A DNA stretch of 64,000 nt from Cristatella mucedo (Eukaryota; Bryozoa; Phylactolaemata; Cristatellidae): assembly GCA_009760855.2 (NCBI GenBank), contig WPIO01000008.1, positions 10,514,501 to 10,578,500 on the forward strand, given 5' to 3'. Below, piece after piece: positions 59,791-64,000 of this stretch. The notes under the pieces were generated by a model. It searched no databases. It was not told where the DNA came from and saw only the letters and a program-made list of their open reading frames with translations. Position 1 is the first letter of the stretch; each line of letters starts with the position of its first letter. A program made the translations under genes and the position numbers.

Positions 59791-60329
59791 TCATTATAAT
59801 TATGCTCAGCAAATAACAGCAATGACACGAGCACAGCAGCTGCTCCGAGGCCGAGCAGCAGCTGTGCAGCCATCTGCCACCGAGAGCCAGAGCAGGAATG
59901 CACCCTCAGCCCCCTCTGACAATGCACCTGCAGACAAGGCTGTGGTGCAGGCGTTCTCTACAGCCGTGAGGTGTTGCCGAGAGCCACACAGCTACACTCG
60001 GGCTGCACGACAGGAGACAGACACGAGCTGAGAGATCAGGCACCGACCGAGCCAAGGGGTTCGGCGGTCCGAGGGCTCAGCCTGCCGCCAGCTCAGCCTG
60101 TCGAGGGCTGAGTGGTCCGAGGGCTCGGATCGTTGTTCTGCCTAGCACGACGAGCAAACAGGCCTTGCCTGGGGGGGTGCGCTGACGTGAGAAGTGACTG
60201 GATTTGGTGAGGAGTGGCAGAGGAAGGGTGGGGGAGCACCGGCAAAGCGGCGGCTCACTTCTTTTGCGGCCAGCGCTAAGGCTCGACTGAAATTTCCTGC
60301 ACGAAGAAAGCCGTGCACACACTGCTGCT
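59791..60329. other. No gene recognised
   Basis: GC-moderate. Locally repetitive GTCCGAGGGCTC and CAGCTCAGCCTG units lie at about 60065-60130. The open frames lack motifs. Confidence 0.5.
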
Positions 60330-60690
60330 GCTCGCCTGCATGGCCGCCAGCTGCCGGCAGAGCAGAGCGTTCCATGCACCACACCACTTGAACGATCCGC
60401 CGGGCTGCAGGGTCTCCAGTTTTAGCCATATCTGTAACGCAAGGGCAGCAGCGCACAATTGCCATCTGCAGTGTCGGCAGAGGCACAGCCTCGGCTTGGT
60501 ACCGACCTCTTGAACCTCTGCACCTCGCACAGCAGCCGAGCAAGTGCTCCTGCAGGAACACATCGGCTAGTGTGGAGATTTCAGGTCTACACAAGTGCAT
60601 GCCGTCACAAGTAGACACACCATCTAGAGGCAGAGCCCCCTGAATTGACTGATGATATATAACAGCAAAGTACAAAAGCTACGGCTAGAC
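60330..60690 (+). repeat. Duplicated 360-bp block, copy 2 (downstream of actin D)
   Basis: Counterpart of 54780-55140, same orientation. Confidence 0.8.
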
Positions 60691-61442
60691 TGAGACGCAG
60701 CAGTTGGGGCCGAGCACAACGAATGTGACAATGACAGACAGACAGAAACTGAAACACAGAGAGGGACCGTGAGACAGAACAGAAATTTTTAGTCGATGGC
60801 ATTGAACCAACGAGATGGTGAACGGGGTCAACAAGAAGCTGTGAAGAAGTGGATGTATGTTTGCTGTGCAAGAGAGCAAAACTCTGAAAAAGCTTCACGC
60901 ACAGGAGCGGTCCAATAGGTCAGACCCGGCTCCTGCCTTAGGTTTGGTGGGCTGCATGCAGCAGCACGGCCAGTCGCTGCCGCGTAAATGAAGTCACGCA
61001 GGCGGTGGCCTCAGCTCAGCCGGCTGCCTGACGACAGACGGCAGGATCTGGCAGGCACCATCCGAGGCTCAGTCAATCTGACTGCATCTCATTAGCATAA
61101 GAGGACGGTATTGTCGACAACTTTAGCTGGAATACCTTTTGCTCAAGATTGACTCATATCTAGCATCATTTCTACAAAGCGTGGCCATAATCTGGGTATG
61201 TTGTTCGAAAACGACTTGTTATAGGATGAGCACTTGGCCTCTGCTGTCATTTTGGTGTATTTTCAGCTGAGGAGCCTACTTAATACCAGAGCCTTCTTGC
61301 GAAAGAGTTTGACAGCAGAATTAGCTCACTGGTTTTTGACATTGCATCTAAATTACTACAGATCTATTCATTCGGAACTCCGGCATGTACCGTTAATCGT
61401 CTGACATTTTTGTTAATAACTCAACAGCGTCTGATCTGTCTT
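60691..61442. other. No gene recognised
   Basis: 61230-61285 resembles 32738-32790 (CACTTGGCCTCTGCTGTCAT against CACATGACCTCTACTGTCAT), so the larger 33/61-kb duplication may begin here. No gene. Confidence 0.5.
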
Positions 61443-62590
61443 CAAGGGTGAAGCTGCCTCATCACACGGTCTGAGCTGCACTGGCTCCATATCAAGTAGA
61501 CTTCACGATCCTCTCTGTGACCTAAAGGCCGCTTCATTCGCTTGCACCTGCCTGCATATCCGACCTCTTTGCTCCTCCAGAGACCGCTAACACCATTCAC
61601 ACCATTTGGTCCAGTTTCCCATCCTTTACCTGTTCCTAGGACTAGATTAAAATCTTTTCGTGATCGGGCTTCCAGCTAGTGCGCATCGACAGTCAGGAAC
61701 TCCTCTGGCTTCTGTCAATGCCTGCAATTACTTTGCATCCTTCAACTTTCAGCTTAAGATTCACTGGTTTCGCTCAGCTTTCCCTGCACCATGCACCCTG
61801 AGAAAACTGATCTTTTTTGTTGCATGCTTGCCTGTGGATGATTCAGTGTATTTTACTAAACAGGAGTCCTACTAACCGGTGACCCCGAGTATCTTCTGGT
61901 GTACTTTTGCATGCTGGTATAAGCATGCTACTCGTTTACTTTTGCATGCTTGTCTTAGCACGATGCCGTTCATGCCATTAGCTCTTGATAATTGCTTCTC
62001 TTGCTGCGAATTGTAAACCATCTGGATAGAGGTTTCGTGGTGTTAGGATGCGATACAAATGACTCGTTATTGTTACTATTATTACTACTGTGACTGCAGC
62101 TGCTGCCACCGGGCTGGCAATCAATGCTGCTGCTTGCTGCCGCTTACTGTTGCTGCTTGCTGCTGCTTGCTACAAGTGCTGCTTGCTGCTGCTGCTTGCT
62201 GCTATCTGTTGCTTACTGTTGCTGCTTGCTGCTGCTACTTACTGTTGCTGCTTGCTGCTGCTTGCTACAACTGCTGCTTGCTGCTGCTATCTGCTGCTTA
62301 CTGTTGCTGCTTGCTGCTGCTGCAGCTTGCTGCTGCATGCAGTCTTTTGCTGCTACTGCTGATGCTGCAGAAGCAGGATGCCCGAGAGCAGGAGGACGAG
62401 CCGGAGGGGGAGTGGCACCGAGGCCACTCAGTGCTGTCGTGCTCGCTGGTCGCTGCTCGTGTTGCCTTTATAAGAGCTGAGGGTGAGTGCAGATATGAAG
62501 TGCACCGATCTGCCCCCCATTCTCGTGATCTGTCCCCTTCTCGTGATCCGCCCCCTTCTCGAGATCTGCCCCTCCCCGAGCCGTGACACA
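61443..62590 (+). repeat. Duplicated 1-kb block, copy 2, with expanded TGC tract
   Basis: Counterpart of 32940-33925. The TGC-rich tract (about 62090-62375) is roughly twice as long as in copy 1 and is built from TGCTGCTTGC and TACTGT units. An 18-bp unit (TCTCGTGATCTGTCCCCT) is repeated three times at 62521-62574, where copy 1 has it only once. Confidence 0.9.
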
Positions 62591-62591
62591 T

Positions 62592-63785
62592 TGCTTCGGG
62601 TGTATAACGACCTACTTAGGAATGCAGACTTAGGTAGAGTCTCTCTGCTTGTTTTGCTCGATATCTCGGCAGCTTTTGATACTATCGATCACCAAGTCTT
62701 TCCTGAGCCCCTCTCATCTCGCCTGGGCATCACTGGCACAGCTCTGAAATAGTTCAGGTCCTATCTCAGTGGGAGACTCCAGAGTATTGATGTGAATGGA
62801 CAATGATCATCCGAGGAACCTCTGAAATATGGGGCACCTCAGGGCTCCGTGCTTGGTCCCAATCTTTTCGCAGTACATGCTCTCCCTCTTGCCGATGTGA
62901 TTGCTAGGCACAATCTAGGGTTTCACTTCCATGCAGATCCCACCCCGCGAGCACGTCGAATTTTCTCAAGTCCCTGGCTGCATGTATTGATGGCATCCGC
63001 ACAGGGATGGCAGCAAACATTCTTAAATTGAACGAGGATGAAAAAACTTCGATAGCCTAACCTCCAGCATGGGATCGGGCAGAATATCTCCTCCATCAGC
63101 GGCATGCAGTCTGTGCATCCTGCTCCAAAAGGACCTTTTACTAGATGACTACGTCACCTCCTAAGTTTCCCTACTTTCAGTTGCTTAACATTGCAACAAT
63201 TCGGGCCTGCTTAGACAGTGATACTTCATCTAAGTTAGTCCATGTATTCGCGACATCCCTTACCGACTTATACAACTTACTACCAGCATGTCTTTGGGCC
63301 TGTGCAATCAGGCGCTTGCAGTTGGTGCAAAAATCTGCAGCTAGGCTTGTCTGTCGTGTGCATCGCAGTTACCACAGCTCACCACTTCTTTCCAACCTAT
63401 ACTGGCTCCCAGTAAAGCAAGGCATCGACTTCAAGGTTTCGTCACTCACTTTTAGGTCCCTTGATTCTTTGGCCCTAGCTTGTCTATCAGATCCACTGCC
63501 CCACCAGGCTAAGCATCATACCAGTGGCTTTCCGGAATCTGTTTTCATATACCTTCTACAAACCTAAAATCCTGTGGAGATCGTACCTTTAGTTCATATG
63601 CTCCCAAAGCCTGAAAATCACTCCTGACTTGCATCACGACATCTCCTGACTTGACAACATTTAAAAAGAAATTACAAAAGCAGCTATTTATCACTGCATT
63701 TAGGGGGTCCCTGTGATTCAACCTTTATGTGCTTATGCATTCTGACATTGTGCATGCTGCCACTAACCACACCTGCAGGCTGACC
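62592..63785 (+). pseudogene. LINE with reverse transcriptase motifs and 3' region
   Basis: Plus-strand blocks: LGRVSLLVLLDISAAFDTID near 62632-62690 (first catalytic aspartate region), SSRLGITGTALK, YLSGRLQSIDVNG, KYGAPQGSVLGPNLFAVHAL near 62826-62885, then HNLGFHFHAD, where the YADD box is lost. After that come FQLLNIATIRACLDSDTSSK, NLYWLPVKQGIDFKVSSLTF and CLSDPLPHQAKHH, ending near 63785. Several stops and frameshifts. The 5' end abuts the duplicated TGC block. Confidence 0.9.
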
Positions 63786-64000
63786 AAATAATAATAATAA
63801 TAATAATAATGCACTTTATATAGCACCTTCAAGAGAACTCAAATCTCTTTCTAGGCACATAACACTTGCTGCAAAGAAAGCACGATCGAATGATTAGTGG
63901 TAGCATGCACAAAAAAGAACAAAACTAACATGGTTAGGGGTGACATACACAGGGTCAGAATAAAAGTTTAGTTAGTGGCAGCATGTACAGCGTCAGCATG
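63786..64000 (-). mobile_element. LINE 3' end, runs off the window
   Basis: (AAT)n tail at 63787-63810, TAGCACCTTCAAGAGAACTC, ACACTTGCTGCAAAGAAAGC, in opposite orientation to the LINE just before it (tail-to-tail pair). Confidence 0.85.

Overview
This is a window of animal nuclear DNA. The evidence is split actin genes with GT-AG introns, a eukaryotic tRNA-Lys with a T-run pol III terminator, CpG-island-like GC-rich blocks, long dinucleotide microsatellites, LINE and SINE debris, and hAT transposase relics. I cannot name the species. The shared intron at codon 41/42 of the actins, the tRNA-derived SINEs ending in (ATT)n, and the L2/CR1/Rex-like LINEs would fit many marine invertebrates.

Layout. 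0-4.3 kb: a LINE endonuclease relic, then a unit carrying tRNA-Lys(UUU) that is present twice; only the first copy has taken a LINE insertion. 4.5-6.3 kb: a microsatellite and a SINE. 6.3-13.1 kb: a large GC-rich block holding one convincing minus-strand gene of unknown family (361 residues), with a poly(A) signal and candidate 5' UTR splice sites. 13.1-20 kb: LINE and SINE relics, a LINE reverse transcriptase split by an 830-bp inverted-repeat DNA element, and a second GC-rich block with a 23-unit TGC repeat. 20.3-57.4 kb: four plus-strand actin genes (called A, B, C and D here), each with one phase-0 intron at the same codon and 9-13 kb apart, separated by repeats. 47.5-50.5 kb: a decayed hAT element whose transposase has a BED zinc finger. 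58-64 kb: duplicated blocks and more LINE copies, one with reverse-transcriptase sequence.

The actin array is the biological core. A and B keep the normal 376-residue length. B is near-canonical except for a cluster of changes in its last 30 residues. A is divergent at both ends, but its central 310 nt is almost identical to B, which suggests gene conversion. C and D come from a block duplication of about 2.7 kb (41.85-44.63 and 55.48-58.22 kb). They share a LINE tail in the intron, replacement of the terminal Phe by a seven-residue tail, and loss of the acidic N-terminus. C also carries changes in the nucleotide-binding loops and the D-loop. All four reading frames are open, so this looks like an actin family under diversification rather than simple decay.

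Most other long open frames here lie in GC-rich or simple-repeat DNA, or antisense to actin, and are not genes.
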